Part shown: piece by piece, positions 1 to 8,926 of the stretch | Layout of the letters: each line of letters begins with the position of its first letter | How positions within the stretch are numbered: the stretch's first letter is position 1 | Assembly (NCBI GenBank): GCA_900541695.1 | Contig: UQKL01000004.1 | Coordinates: 1 to 64,000, forward strand | DNA length: 64,000 bases | Source: an uncultured Collinsella sp. | GTDB taxonomy: Bacteria > Actinomycetota > Coriobacteriia > Coriobacteriales > Coriobacteriaceae | Direction: 5' to 3' | Notes under the pieces: model-generated | The model's input: only the letters and a program-made list of their open reading frames with translations | Databases searched by the model: none | Told to the model about the DNA's origin: nothing | Position numbers and translations under genes: made by a program

Positions 1-75
1 GGTTCTTGAGGGACGCAAATAAAGAGACTTGCTGGATGCTGCCTCTGTTATGGGGGGGGTTTCTTTTGGTGGAAA

Positions 76-110
76 ACCGCCACAAAGGGGACAGGCACCT
101 TTGTGGCGGT
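76..110. repeat. 35-bp palindromic repeat, copy 1
   Basis: Perfect 13-bp arms (ACCGCCACAAAGG and its complement) flank a 9-base core, GGACAGGCA. Further 35-bp copies lie at 943-977 and 1747-1781 with the core in the opposite orientation. The three copies bracket the two hypothetical genes at this end. The rest of bases 1-163 shows no supportable gene. Confidence 0.85.
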
Positions 111-163
111 GGGGGTGAGCTCAATGTCGGTGTGCGCGTTGAGCGACATTCCAATGAGCGCCT

Positions 164-832
164 CTACAGAATTTCATCCGGGCTGGCGGGTTTGGTTGTT
201 TTGGGGATGCCGAGTTTGGATGACGCGAAATCGTCAACATTGTCCTTAATTCCGTCTTTGGTGTAGACAGTGACCATATAGGTGCTGTGTCCGAATTCGC
301 CCTTGTCGCGTGTTGCCCAGGCATCCCAGTAGGCGGCCCCGTTTCGCCCTTTGATTTTTCCGACACGGCGGAGTTCTGTTCGCTTTAATTTCTGGTTGCT
401 ATAGATGGTTCGACCGGTCTCCTCGGTGAGCCCGCACTGTCCAAGTAGCTTGTCGAGGACTTGGTTCATGTGGCGCTCGTCGGTGTTTGGAGCATAGTCG
501 TAGGCGAGGGTGATGGAATCGAGGGGCTGGTCGTCGATCAAATAATTCATCGCCTGAGGTTCAAGGCAGAAATAAGGAGGCCGTCCGTCGATCTGACCGA
601 GCAGTGGCAACTTTGACCGCCAAATTCCGGTGGGAATTCCATCTTCGTAAAACACGCCGCGACAGATAAAGGAAAGCGAGGTGGCACGCGAGCCGGCGTC
701 GACCATTCCGCGTAAATCGAAGGGCGAGGCGATGCCAAGGGAAAAGGGCGTGATGACGATAAGGAAGAGCATCACGATGGGTACGGCGAGAATGGCGATG
801 ACGTTGCGACCGGTGGAATGAGGCGGCTTCAT
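164..832 (-). CDS. membrane-anchored hypothetical protein
   Basis: I do not recognise this 222-aa protein. The ATG at 832 is chosen because GAGGAG precedes it at good spacing; an in-frame start six codons upstream lacks this. One hydrophobic segment at about residues 10-35 should anchor it, with the remaining ~185 residues probably outside the cell. That part has a few cysteines and no motif I can name. It is divergent from another N-terminally anchored hypothetical at 1034, and the pair is bracketed by the 35-bp repeats. The architecture is similar in the two proteins, but I see no convincing sequence similarity between them. Confidence 0.6.
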   Translation of the reverse strand: MKPPHSTGRNVIAILAVPIVMLFLIVITPFSLGIASPFDLRGMVDAGSRATSLSFICRGVFYEDGIPTGIWRSKLPLLGQIDGRPPYFCLEPQAMNYLIDDQPLDSITLAYDYAPNTDERHMNQVLDKLLGQCGLTEETGRTIYSNQKLKRTELRRVGKIKGRNGAAYWDAWATRDKGEFGHSTYMVTVYTKDGIKDNVDDFASSKLGIPKTTKPASPDEIL

Positions 833-942
833 ATGCGCTCCTCGAGACAAAGAGCAGGCAAGCTCGATGACAAATGAATAATCTCAGCTAACAATTCAAT
901 TTTAATCTCATAACGTGTGACAGCTGGCCGTCGAAACCGAGA

Positions 943-977
943 ACCATCACAAAGGTGCCTGTCCCCTTTGTGGTGGT
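943..977. repeat. 35-bp palindromic repeat, copy 2
   Basis: The arms ACCATCACAAAGG and CCTTTGTGGTGGT pair with one mismatch around the core TGCCTGTCC, the reverse complement of the copy 1 core. It lies in the intergenic region between two divergent hypothetical genes. Confidence 0.85.
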
Positions 978-1033
978 GAGGAGCGCGCGGCTTCTTTTGG
1001 TAATAGTGTTAGCTGGCGGTATCATTAGTACAG

Positions 1034-1738
1034 ATGGCGAAGGCTTGCATTGTGAGGTGCTTTGCTGTGAGAAGTCCTGCCCGTATTGGATTGATTGTCT
1101 TGGTGCTTGCGATCGCTGTGGTTGGCGCGGGTGCTGTCGGTATGGCATTTCTACCTGCTGCGGTGACGGAGCCGGTGGTCAAGCCTGTGACTCAATCTGT
1201 CGAACTTCTGACCGGCGACGACAAGCCCGAGACCATTACCGTTGATTTTGATGAGCAGCCGGCTGTGCTGGGTATTAGCAATTATCCGCGTATTCAGCTT
1301 GGGGCCATGCGCTATACCACGGATACAAGCCTGATCGATAGGGCGTCCGAGCTACTCAAGGGCAAAACATTTAAGCGTTGGTACGGATATGCGTCCTATC
1401 GGGCAAAAGCGAACGACATGGTTGGCGGATGCCACTCTTCCATCGAGCTGGACACTGCAAACGGCGCAAAGTTATGTGATGTCTCGTACGATCCGGGCTA
1501 CGAGGGCAATGAGGGTCCGGGCATCTACATCATGGACGGCGATGTCGCCTATGTCATGGAGGGCGACCAGACCGAGCTCAACGATTTTATGGGTCAGTGT
1601 ATCCAAGATGCCTATAAACAGACCTGCTTGCCTGACCCGCAGACTGCACGCGATAGTGGGTCTGCCCGTACATGGCTGTTCGAGGATGAGATGCCCTGGA
1701 CCGTCGAATCGGGAAGTACGGGTTCGGCGAAGGAGTAG
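1034..1738 (+). CDS. membrane-anchored hypothetical protein
   Basis: An unrecognised 234-aa protein with one N-terminal hydrophobic segment (about residues 17-42) and a soluble, probably extracellular remainder rich in Asp, Gly and Tyr with several cysteines. The start is uncertain: the ATG at 1034 has no clear ribosome binding site, while a GTG at 1067 follows GAGG at 1054-1057 and would begin just before the membrane segment. It stands alone, and a 35-bp palindrome begins 9 bases after its stop. Confidence 0.55.
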   Translation: MAKACIVRCFAVRSPARIGLIVLVLAIAVVGAGAVGMAFLPAAVTEPVVKPVTQSVELLTGDDKPETITVDFDEQPAVLGISNYPRIQLGAMRYTTDTSLIDRASELLKGKTFKRWYGYASYRAKANDMVGGCHSSIELDTANGAKLCDVSYDPGYEGNEGPGIYIMDGDVAYVMEGDQTELNDFMGQCIQDAYKQTCLPDPQTARDSGSARTWLFEDEMPWTVESGSTGSAKE

Positions 1739-1746
1739 AGACCGCG

Positions 1747-1781
1747 ACCGCCACAAAGGTGCCTGTCCTCTTTGTGGTGGT
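1747..1781. repeat. 35-bp palindromic repeat, copy 3
   Basis: Same family as 76-110 and 943-977, with arms ACCGCCACAAAGG and TCTTTGTGGTGGT around the core TGCCTGTCC. It sits directly after the stop codon of the hypothetical gene and just before the tandem hairpin array. Confidence 0.85.
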
Positions 1782-1791
1782 TTTCGGTCTG

Positions 1792-2007
1792 TCTCGATCT
1801 GTAACATCTTGGCCGCTAAAAGTGGGCCTGGTGTTACAGATTTAGATTTTTGATCCGGGTGTTTTCTGTTCGTCTCGATTTGTAACAGATAGAGCTCTAT
1901 TTGCTGACCAGATGTTACAGATTTAGATAAACGGGTGCCGCTGGTCATTTCATCTCGATCTGTAACATCTGGAGCCATAAACAGTCGCTAGATGTTACAG
2001 ATTGAGA
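1792..2007. repeat. three tandem 55-bp inverted repeats, ~80-bp period
   Basis: Units at 1792-1846, 1873-1927 and 1953-2007 each begin TCTCGATYTGTAACA and end with the near-complement TGTTACAGATTNAGA. Loops of about 20 bases differ between units. Unit starts are 81 and 80 bases apart. The arms are conserved while loops and spacers vary, so selection or copying acted on the hairpins. There is no poly-T tract and no plausible open frame. The array ends about 180 bases upstream of clpB. It could be a REP-like cluster or a set of protein binding sites. Confidence 0.8.
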
Positions 2008-2073
2008 TAGTAAGGGGACGAGGCCGTAGCGGGTGAGCGCACCTGCCCCCTATCCCTCAATCACTCAGAAAAT

Positions 2074-2105
2074 CTTATATATAGAGACTTAGATTTGTGT
2101 ATAAG
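2074..2105. promoter_or_regulatory. imperfect inverted repeat upstream of clpB
   Basis: The half sites CTTATATA and TGTATAAG face each other with a 16-base spacer about 80 bases before the clpB start. The right half contains a -10-like TATAAG. No CIRCE element and no CTTGAGT-type HspR (HAIR) site is visible, so the heat-shock control of clpB here is unclear. The repeat could be an operator or simply AT-rich promoter sequence. Confidence 0.3.
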
Positions 2106-2185
2106 ATCGCGCAAAGCTGGCAACAATACATCTCGAACAACGTGAAGCCGCCCCGTAGGGCGGCCGCCCCAAGAGAGGTGATTCC

Positions 2186-4813
2186 ATGAGAATCGATAAG
2201 CTAGCAATGACGTCGCGTGAGGCGCTGCAGACCGCCATGAGCACGGCTGCCGATGCACAGGCCGGCGCGGTGGAGCCGATTCACCTGCTGTCTGCCCTGC
2301 TCGGTGCCGGCGAGCGCAATATCTCCGTGATCATCGAGCGCATCGGTGCCGATCCGGCCCAGCTTGCGCGCTCCACGCAGGATGCTATCGACCATGCGCC
2401 CAAGGTTTCGGGCGAGGGCCAGCAGATGGGCCTGTCCAACGAGCTCGTCCGTGTCATCGAGAAGGCCGAGAAGAAGGCCACCAAGATGGGCGACAGCTTT
2501 GTGGTGACCGAGCATCTGCTGATGGCGCTTGCCGAGGACAAGGGCGAGGCGGGCCGCGTGCTGCGCGATGCCGGCGTGACCAAGGAGCGCATCGAGCAAG
2601 TCTACGAGGAGCTGCGCGGCGATGACCGCGTGACGTCTGCCGAGGACAAGACCCAGTTTGAGGCGCTGGAGCAGTACGGACGTAACATCTGCGACCTGGC
2701 CCGCGCCGGCAAGCTCGACCCGGTCATCGGCCGTACCGATGAGATTCGCCGCACCATCCAGGTCCTGTCCCGTCGCACCAAGAACAACCCCGTGCTCATC
2801 GGTGAGCCGGGCGTCGGCAAGACGGCCATCGTCGAGGGCATCGCCCAGCGTATCGTGGCCGGCGACGTGCCGAGCACCCTGCGCGACCGCGACCTCATCG
2901 AGCTCGACATGAGCGCGCTGGTCGCCGGCGCCAAGTACCGTGGTGAGTTCGAGGACCGCTTGAAGGCCGTGCTCAAGGAAGTGCAAAAATCGGAAGGCAA
3001 GGTCATCCTGTTCATCGATGAGCTCCACACCATCGTGGGCGCGGGTGCCACCGAGGGCTCCATGGACGCCGGCAACATCCTCAAGCCTGCGCTCGCCCGT
3101 GGCGACCTGCATGCGATCGGCGCGACCACGCTCGACGAATACCGCAAGTACATCGAGAAGGACGCGGCGCTCGCCCGTCGTTTCCAGACCGTGATGGTCA
3201 GCGAGCCCACCGTCGAGGACACCATTTCGATCCTGCGTGGCTTGAAGGAGAAGTACGAGATCTTCCACGGCGTGCATATCACCGATAGCGCGCTCGTGGC
3301 AGCTGCCGACCTCTCCGATCGCTACATCGCCGACCGTTTCCTGCCCGACAAGGCCATCGACCTGGTCGATGAGGCGGCAAGCCGCCTGCGCATGGAGCTC
3401 GACAGCATGCCGGTCGAGATCGATGCCACCACGCGTCAGCTCACCCAGCTGCAGATCGAGGAGCAGGCACTCATGAAGGAGACCGACGACGCTTCCAAGG
3501 AGCGTCTGGAGGCCTTGCGCCAGGAGATTGCCGAGGTTCAGGAAAAGCTCAACGTGCAAAAGGCCGGCTGGCTCAACCAGAAGAACGCCATCGACCACGT
3601 GCAGGAGCTCAAGGGCCAGCTCGATGAGGCCAAGAGCGAAGAGGAGCGCGCGACGCGCAATGGCGACCTGGGCCGTGCGTCCGAGCTGCGCTACTCCGTG
3701 ATCCCGGGCTTGCAGCAGCAGATTCAGGATTCCGAGGCCGCGCTCGAGGCGCAAAAGCAGCAGGACGGCGAGGGCCTGAACGAGCAGGTGACCTCCGATG
3801 AGATCGCCGAGGTCGTGAGCGCTTGGACCGGTGTGCCCGTCTCCAAGATGATGCAGGGCGAGCTCGACAAGCTGAAGGGCCTGGAGGGCGAGCTGCATAA
3901 GCGCGTCATCGGCCAGGACGAGGCGGTCTCCGCTGTCGCCGCGGCCGTGCGTCGCAGCCGTGCGGGTCTCTCCGATCCGGACAAGCCCATCGGCAGCTTC
4001 TTCTTCCTGGGCCCCACCGGCGTGGGCAAGACCGAGCTCGCCAAGGCGCTGGCCGAGTGCCTGTTCGATGACGAGCGTGCGCTCGTGCGTATCGACATGT
4101 CTGAGTACATGGAGAAGTTCAGCGTCCAGCGTCTGATCGGTGCGCCTCCGGGATACGTGGGCTACGACGAGGGCGGCCAGCTCACCGAGGCCGTGCGCCG
4201 TCGTCCGTACTCCGTGATCTTGCTCGACGAGATGGAGAAGGCCCATCCGGATGTCTTTAACGTGCTGCTGCAGGTGCTTGACGACGGCCGTCTGACTGAC
4301 GGTCAGGGTCGCCAGGTGTCCTTCAAGAACACGATCATCATCATGACGTCTAACGTGGGTTCCAAGGCCATCGCCGAGCTTTCCGGCAAGGACGAGGAGG
4401 AGATGCGCCATCAGGTCAACGCGGCCATGGCTCAGACCTTCCGCCCCGAGTTCCTCAACCGTATCGACGATATCGTGGTGTTCCATCCGCTCGGCATGGC
4501 GCAGATCGAGAAGATCGTCGACATCCAGCTCGCCGACGTCCGCGCGCGTCTGGCCAAGGAGCGCATGACGCTTGCCATCACCCCGGCGGCCAAGCAGATG
4601 CTCGCCGTGGGCGGCCTGGACCCGGTCTTTGGCGCCCGTCCGCTCAAGCGTCTGGTCCAGCGCGAGGTCGTGGATGCCATCGCCGCCGCTATCATCGACG
4701 GCACGGTGCGCGAGGGCGATCAGGTGACGGTCGATGTCGACAAGGACGGCGGCTTTACCGTCGTGTGCGACAATACGCCGGCGGCCACCTACGAGGTCCC
4801 CGACGCCGAGTAG
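2186..4813 (+). CDS. clpB: ATP-dependent disaggregase ClpB
   Basis: This 875-aa Hsp100 chaperone of the cytoplasm pulls polypeptides out of aggregates together with the DnaK system. The order of domains is complete: Clp N-terminal repeat domain (1-145), first AAA+ module with Walker A GEPGVGKT near residue 206 and Walker [10 protein letters not shown], the long charged coiled-coil middle domain characteristic of ClpB (about 410-530), and a second AAA+ module with GPTGVGKT near 609. The length is as expected for the family. GAGAGGTG precedes the ATG. It is monocistronic, with a strong terminator 45 bases after the stop. Confidence 0.97.
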   Translation: MRIDKLAMTSREALQTAMSTAADAQAGAVEPIHLLSALLGAGERNISVIIERIGADPAQLARSTQDAIDHAPKVSGEGQQMGLSNELVRVIEKAEKKATKMGDSFVVTEHLLMALAEDKGEAGRVLRDAGVTKERIEQVYEELRGDDRVTSAEDKTQFEALEQYGRNICDLARAGKLDPVIGRTDEIRRTIQVLSRRTKNNPVLIGEPGVGKTAIVEGIAQRIVAGDVPSTLRDRDLIELDMSALVAGAKYRGEFEDRLKAVLKEVQKSEGKVILFIDELHTIVGAGATEGSMDAGNILKPALARGDLHAIGATTLDEYRKYIEKDAALARRFQTVMVSEPTVEDTISILRGLKEKYEIFHGVHITDSALVAAADLSDRYIADRFLPDKAIDLVDEAASRLRMELDSMPVEIDATTRQLTQLQIEEQALMKETDDASKERLEALRQEIAEVQEKLNVQKAGWLNQKNAIDHVQELKGQLDEAKSEEERATRNGDLGRASELRYSVIPGLQQQIQDSEAALEAQKQQDGEGLNEQVTSDEIAEVVSAWTGVPVSKMMQGELDKLKGLEGELHKRVIGQDEAVSAVAAAVRRSRAGLSDPDKPIGSFFFLGPTGVGKTELAKALAECLFDDERALVRIDMSEYMEKFSVQRLIGAPPGYVGYDEGGQLTEAVRRRPYSVILLDEMEKAHPDVFNVLLQVLDDGRLTDGQGRQVSFKNTIIIMTSNVGSKAIAELSGKDEEEMRHQVNAAMAQTFRPEFLNRIDDIVVFHPLGMAQIEKIVDIQLADVRARLAKERMTLAITPAAKQMLAVGGLDPVFGARPLKRLVQREVVDAIAAAIIDGTVREGDQVTVDVDKDGGFTVVCDNTPAATYEVPDAE

Positions 4814-4858
4814 ATTTTGGGCCATGCCTTAAAATCTGCCTTTTGAGCCGAACGCCAA

Positions 4859-4893
4859 GGGCGGCGGATCCGATTGGGTCCGCCGCCCTTTTT
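4859..4893 (+). terminator. rho-independent terminator of clpB
   Basis: A GC-rich stem (GGGCGGCGGA pairing with TCCGCCGCCC) with a short loop is followed by TTTTT, 45 bases past the clpB stop codon. Confidence 0.9.
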
Positions 4894-4945
4894 CGTGCGA
4901 CAATCGATGGTGTTGAACGTGAGCACATGGCAAGGAGCTATGCAG

Positions 4946-5140
4946 ATGAAAGACGAGAACAAGACGAACGCACCGGTGGCTGAGGCGGCGCCCGCCGCAC
5001 CGAAGACTCCGTCTAAACCGGCACCCAAGCCGCGCGACCCCTACATCCGTGCCGAGAACGAGGACGATGACGGCTACGATCCCTACAGCGATCGCCGCCC
5101 CGAGCGCGAGCCAATGTTCGAAGCCGATCCGTGGCGCTGA
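4946..5140 (+). CDS. small acidic hypothetical protein
   Basis: A 64-aa protein whose ATG at 4946 is chosen over one two codons earlier because AAGGAGC then sits at the proper 7-base distance. The first half is Ala/Pro/Lys-rich low complexity; the second half is acidic and Tyr-rich, ending in EADPWR. There is no signal peptide or membrane segment, so a disordered cytoplasmic protein is likely. I do not recognise a family. It lies between the clpB terminator and a 67-bp palindrome, apparently as its own unit. Confidence 0.6.
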   Translation: MKDENKTNAPVAEAAPAAPKTPSKPAPKPRDPYIRAENEDDDGYDPYSDRRPEREPMFEADPWR

Positions 5141-5164
5141 GTGCCACCCAAAAGGCCACCAATA

Positions 5165-5231
5165 AGTTGCGGTGAAATAGGGATTGTTTTGCGGTTTGAC
5201 CAGCAAAAACAGTCCCTATTTCACCGCAACT
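5165..5231. repeat. 67-bp palindromic element, copy 1
   Basis: Perfect 19-bp arms (AGTTGCGGTGAAATAGGGA and complement) enclose a variable centre. Copies of exactly the same length occur at 12180-12246 and 15866-15932. Each begins 10-25 bases after a stop codon. There is no T tract after the stem. Confidence 0.9.
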
Positions 5232-5271
5232 GCGTTAGGGATGGGGTGTTGGGCGGCTGTCTTCGGGCCAG

Positions 5272-6768
5272 CTAGTCCTGGGCTTTGATGCTCGGCAGGA
5301 GAATCTGGGCGAGGTAGTCGGTCTCGAGTTTGGTCGCGGCGTCGGCCTTGCCGTCTTTACCGACCAGGTCGTTTTTGATCTGGCTGTATGTGTAGCGGTT
5401 GCCGGTCGTGAGCTCGACAAGCTCAATCGCCGTATCCATGGGGTAGGTCGACACGGGGTTCTGCGTGTGCCCATTAACGGTTTGCGGAATCACGTACGGA
5501 TAGACAGGGCCGCTGGCGTAGACGGTGTAGCCGTTGCCTAGGCTGACCGTGCCCAAAACCGTATCGCCGTCGTCGGGCGTAAAGGTCTCGCCATCGCGCA
5601 CCGCGACGAGCGTCACGAGCGGTGTGTTGGTGTCGCCGTCCAGATAAATGCACAGCGTGTTGCCGTTCTGCCAGGTTGCGACCTTGCCATACCACTCAAC
5701 CGGAATATCGAGCTGATACAGGTTCGTCGCCTTGTGCCGAGCGTCGGCATCGCGGGCGGACTGAGCCTCGCTTGCGCTTACGGCGTTGGCGGCGGCATCG
5801 CGGCGCGTAATTGCCGCCTGCTGGAGTATCTTTGCCGCGGCGGCAGAGCTCGCGCCGCCTTCTTCGGCGTACTTGGCGGCGGCATCGATCTGGTCGTCGG
5901 TCACCGTGTCGGCTGAGGGCACCTTAAGCTTAAAGGTGGCTTGAGCGCGCAGATCCTGCCCGTCATTCTTGACCGTAACCTGGGCCTTGGTGGTCGGGAC
6001 GGTATAGATGGTGCCGTCGGCCGCGATGGGGGAGGCAGCGATGGAGAGCGTGTAATCGCCGGGCAGCAGTTTGATGCCGCGGCCGTGCTCGTCAACGTAG
6101 AGTGTTTCGCTCACAGAAGAGCCGTCGGAGTCCTGGCCACTCACCTGCACGGGGATCTTTGAGCCAGTGGAACAGTCGAGGCCCGCGGCCTGCACGCCAA
6201 TCTGCACTGACATCATCGTGTGGGCATTGGCGGCGACAGTGGCAGCCTGCTCTTGCTGATATCCGTTCCAGGCAGCATAGCCTGCGCCGCCGGCGACGAG
6301 CGCGACGGCCACAACGCCGGCAACCATCAGGTTGCGGCGCTTGGGCGACATCTTGCGATGGCGAACCTCGGCCTCGCGTGCCGAGGGAACGGATGGTAGG
6401 GGAATATCGCCCATGGCGATGGTCTCGTCCACGGCTGGTGCGGAACCCAGGCCAGGAAGCTCGCGGGTCAGCGAATCCTCGGCCGGTAAGCTGTCGAGCA
6501 AGACGGTTTCCTCGCCCGTGTCGGATTCGGGCTGGTTGCCGGCCTCGCTTTCGGTGTCTTCGTGATCTGCCTCATCCTCGGCAGGCTCAACGTCGCCTGC
6601 ATCCTGATCATCGGATTGCGCCTCGGTTTCCGGCTCATCCTGCACATCAACGCCCGAATCGTCAAACGCAATCTCATCGAGTGAAATCCGGTCAAGGCTC
6701 TCCAGGGCCTCGGCGCATGCTTCTGCATCTTGGGCCGCATCCTCTTGGCCCATCGTCTCATCTTTCAT
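5272..6768 (-). CDS. membrane-anchored protein with acidic cytoplasmic tail
   Basis: An unrecognised 498-aa protein. The ATG at 6768 follows GGGGGAT; longer in-frame starts lack a site. Residues 1-140 are extremely rich in Asp and Glu and contain no helix-breaking pattern I can assign. A basic stretch and one membrane span (about 146-168) follow, and ~330 residues lie outside. The outer part contains an Ala/Glu helical section around residues 310-350 and a beta-rich C-terminal part. The single-span architecture with a regulatory-looking acidic tail resembles kinase targets or envelope sensors, but that is only a guess. Confidence 0.7.
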   Translation of the reverse strand: MKDETMGQEDAAQDAEACAEALESLDRISLDEIAFDDSGVDVQDEPETEAQSDDQDAGDVEPAEDEADHEDTESEAGNQPESDTGEETVLLDSLPAEDSLTRELPGLGSAPAVDETIAMGDIPLPSVPSAREAEVRHRKMSPKRRNLMVAGVVAVALVAGGAGYAAWNGYQQEQAATVAANAHTMMSVQIGVQAAGLDCSTGSKIPVQVSGQDSDGSSVSETLYVDEHGRGIKLLPGDYTLSIAASPIAADGTIYTVPTTKAQVTVKNDGQDLRAQATFKLKVPSADTVTDDQIDAAAKYAEEGGASSAAAAKILQQAAITRRDAAANAVSASEAQSARDADARHKATNLYQLDIPVEWYGKVATWQNGNTLCIYLDGDTNTPLVTLVAVRDGETFTPDDGDTVLGTVSLGNGYTVYASGPVYPYVIPQTVNGHTQNPVSTYPMDTAIELVELTTGNRYTYSQIKNDLVGKDGKADAATKLETDYLAQILLPSIKAQD

Positions 6769-6895
6769 ATATCCCCCAAGCTCAATATCGGGACAACACT
6801 GTACCCAAAAACGGGACCCCATAGAGCCGCCGCATGATTTGAAATCCGATTTTATATATGCGCATGTTTTTGAATAGATGAATAGAGACGCAATG

Positions 6896-6938
6896 ACAAA
6901 AGCCCCCGGAAAGCGAGTGAAACGCTTTTCGGGGGCTC
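6896..6938 (-). terminator. terminator of the DUF5692-like gene
   Basis: On the minus strand a 15-bp stem (AGCCCCCGAAAAGCG and near-complement) is followed by TTTTGTC. It lies about 65 bases past the stop of the membrane gene at 7005-8012. Confidence 0.85.
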
Positions 6939-7004
6939 TGCGAGACATTGGGTTGAATGCCTGGCGAGCGGGCCTATGCCCAGGCGCCAACAGCGACCAA
7001 CACG

Positions 7005-8012
7005 TTACTCGGCGTGTGCGTAATCAACCTTGGCGCGGCGAGCGGTAGCCTTCTCCCAATCGCTGGTGCCCTCAAAGACATCCTGCTTGTAGGGATTGCG
7101 GCCGAGCTTCTTGGCGCGGTAGGCGATGTAGATGATTGCGGCGACGTTGGCGACCAGCGCGGCGATCGAGACCGCGGTGGCGGCGCCGGGGTCGAGCGTG
7201 GAGTGGGTCACAAAGATGGACTCCTCCTGGAAGTATGGGAACACCTGGGCAAACATGCACCAAATTGCCAGCGTAAAGGCGCGGTTCTGGATCCAGCTGC
7301 CCTTGTTCCAGATAAAGGCGGCGACGGTTGGCGCCAGCAGCAGCGCAAAGCCGCAGAACCAGGAGTGGGTGGGCAGGCAGTTGTAGGTGTAGCAGAAGTT
7401 CCAGATATCGTAGGCGATGATGTAGACCCAGGTCATGTCGGGCCACAGCATATCGGTCTGATCCTCGGAGGCGTAGACGCTCCACCAGCCGGTCATGCAG
7501 AAGATATTGATGATACCGGCGATGCCGTTGAACACGTTGTTCCAGCCGGCCAGCTGTGTAGCACCTTCGGAGGTGACCCAGGTGGACTGGCCCAGGACAA
7601 AGAAGTGATAGGCGCTCTCAAAGTCGGACACGACGGCGATCATGATGTTGATGGCGACGATCACAAACGGCCACGCGCGGAACCAATGCGCCTTGCCGAT
7701 CTTGCCCCACTGGTACTTAATGGCAATGAAGCCCCAGCAACCGGCCAGCGCCGCGTATACCTTGGCGTAGTGGAACCAGCTGTTCTGGTACACGTGGGTG
7801 GGGTTGGTGAGCGCCCACTCGGCACCCTGCGAAACGCCCACGGCGATAGCGACGCAGTAAATGGTCATGGCCAGCGGAGCCACGCCAAAGATGATGGCCG
7901 CGCCCAGCTTGGTGCGGCGGCCGACCTCGTTGAGCACGATCAGGCCAATAAAGACCATGGCCCAGCCAGCCCAGTGGATAAGGGTATCGCTACCCCAAAC
8001 GTCGAACAGCAT
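7005..8012 (-). CDS. multi-pass membrane protein, DUF5692-like
   Basis: This 335-aa protein has about nine or ten hydrophobic segments rich in Trp and Tyr, and a short charged C-terminal tail. From memory it matches proteins catalogued as DUF5692 in Coriobacteriia; no function is known to me. The ATG at 8012 follows AAAGGAG. It begins 64 bases after the end of the tetR gene on the same strand and is probably cotranscribed with it, so it is a candidate transporter or sensor controlled together with the divergent flavoprotein operon. The Trp-rich loops (for example WVTSEG, MTGWWSVYASED) are distinctive. Confidence 0.75.
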   Translation of the reverse strand: MLFDVWGSDTLIHWAGWAMVFIGLIVLNEVGRRTKLGAAIIFGVAPLAMTIYCVAIAVGVSQGAEWALTNPTHVYQNSWFHYAKVYAALAGCWGFIAIKYQWGKIGKAHWFRAWPFVIVAINIMIAVVSDFESAYHFFVLGQSTWVTSEGATQLAGWNNVFNGIAGIINIFCMTGWWSVYASEDQTDMLWPDMTWVYIIAYDIWNFCYTYNCLPTHSWFCGFALLLAPTVAAFIWNKGSWIQNRAFTLAIWCMFAQVFPYFQEESIFVTHSTLDPGAATAVSIAALVANVAAIIYIAYRAKKLGRNPYKQDVFEGTSDWEKATARRAKVDYAHAE

Positions 8013-8075
8013 GCTGCTCTCCTTTCACACGCCCGCGGCCCCTCTTCTGATCGCGGGCAGTTTGGCCAAATGTCG

Positions 8076-8738
8076 TCAGTTCTGGGGCTTGCGCTCCGGA
8101 TACTTGGCGGTATAGCCCTCGATGTGGAGTGTCGAGGCGATGATTTCCTTGACCGTCTCGTCGGGCACATCGGGGTGTGTGCGGATATACATCAACAACC
8201 CCATGATGAGGGTGTAGAACGTCTCGTAGACATGGTCGATGCGTAGCTCATGATGGGCGACAAAATCCACCACGGTGGTGTCGCAGATATACTGCGCCAC
8301 GCGCTGGACCACGTTGTGCAAAAAGCCGCCGTAGAGCGCACCGCTGCTCGAGGTGAGCGTGCTCGGCAGCTCGTGGCCGCTCACGACCAGACGCTTAAAG
8401 AGCGGGGCGACGGTGTCGAGTGCGCCCTCGATATCACCGACGATGCGGCCGGCGTTCCACCGCTCGAGCTCGGCGATAAAACCGTCGATCGCTTCGTCCA
8501 TGACGGCGGTGACGGCGGCGTCCATATCGGCGAAGTAGTGGTAGAACAGCGAGCGCGTGCAGCCGGCTCGCTTGGTCACGGCCGACACCGAAAGATGAGA
8601 CACGCCCAGCTCGGAGCTCACGGTGCGCACGGCATCGAGGATCTCGCGACGGCGTTCGTCGCCCGTCAAGCGCTTTGCCGTGCTGTCGGGCGCGGGGACG
8701 GCGTCGGCCACAGAGGTGTTCGCTGCGTTACTGCTCAT
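8076..8738 (-). CDS. TetR/AcrR family transcriptional regulator
   Basis: A 220-aa repressor-type protein. The N-terminal TetR helix-turn-helix lies at about residues 20-70, with the recognition region TKRAGCTRSLFYHYF. The helical remainder is the ligand/dimer domain and ends in a CxxC-free basic tail. The ATG at 8738 is preferred because AAGGCGG sits upstream. The gene is divergent from the flavoprotein/hypA operon, and the intergenic region contains two TTGAC-N5-GTCAA palindromes, the likely operators for both directions. The inducer is unknown. Confidence 0.9.
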   Translation of the reverse strand: MSSNAANTSVADAVPAPDSTAKRLTGDERRREILDAVRTVSSELGVSHLSVSAVTKRAGCTRSLFYHYFADMDAAVTAVMDEAIDGFIAELERWNAGRIVGDIEGALDTVAPLFKRLVVSGHELPSTLTSSSGALYGGFLHNVVQRVAQYICDTTVVDFVAHHELRIDHVYETFYTLIMGLLMYIRTHPDVPDETVKEIIASTLHIEGYTAKYPERKPQN

Positions 8739-8797
8739 GTGCTTGCCGCCTTTCATCCGTTTGAGCCTGACCGTTCGCCTAACAGTCTTGAATATTG

Positions 8798-8835
8798 TTG
8801 ACGGTTCGTCAATACTGTTTTTGACACAATGTCAA
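8798..8835. promoter_or_regulatory. tandem TTGAC-N5-GTCAA operators
   Basis: TTGACGGTTCGTCAA (8798-8812) and TTGACACAATGTCAA (8821-8835) are identical in their arms and spaced 23 bp centre to centre, about two helical turns. They lie between the tetR start and the flavoprotein start, where an autoregulating TetR repressor would be expected to bind. Confidence 0.65.
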
Positions 8836-8926
8836 CAATAACGGGTGAACGGTGTGGGGGCATGTCGAGCCCGTAAAAAGAGGGGCGCTGCGTGCCTGCC
8901 AGGCTGCGGCAAGAGAAGGGACGACT

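Noticed and set aside
1792..2007. CRISPR array
   Set aside because: There are only three units; each is itself a palindrome with a variable loop, there are no unique spacers of uniform length and no cas genes.
2010..2185. CIRCE or HspR (HAIR) operator upstream of clpB
   Set aside because: Neither consensus is present; only a weaker inverted repeat was found and is listed at low confidence.
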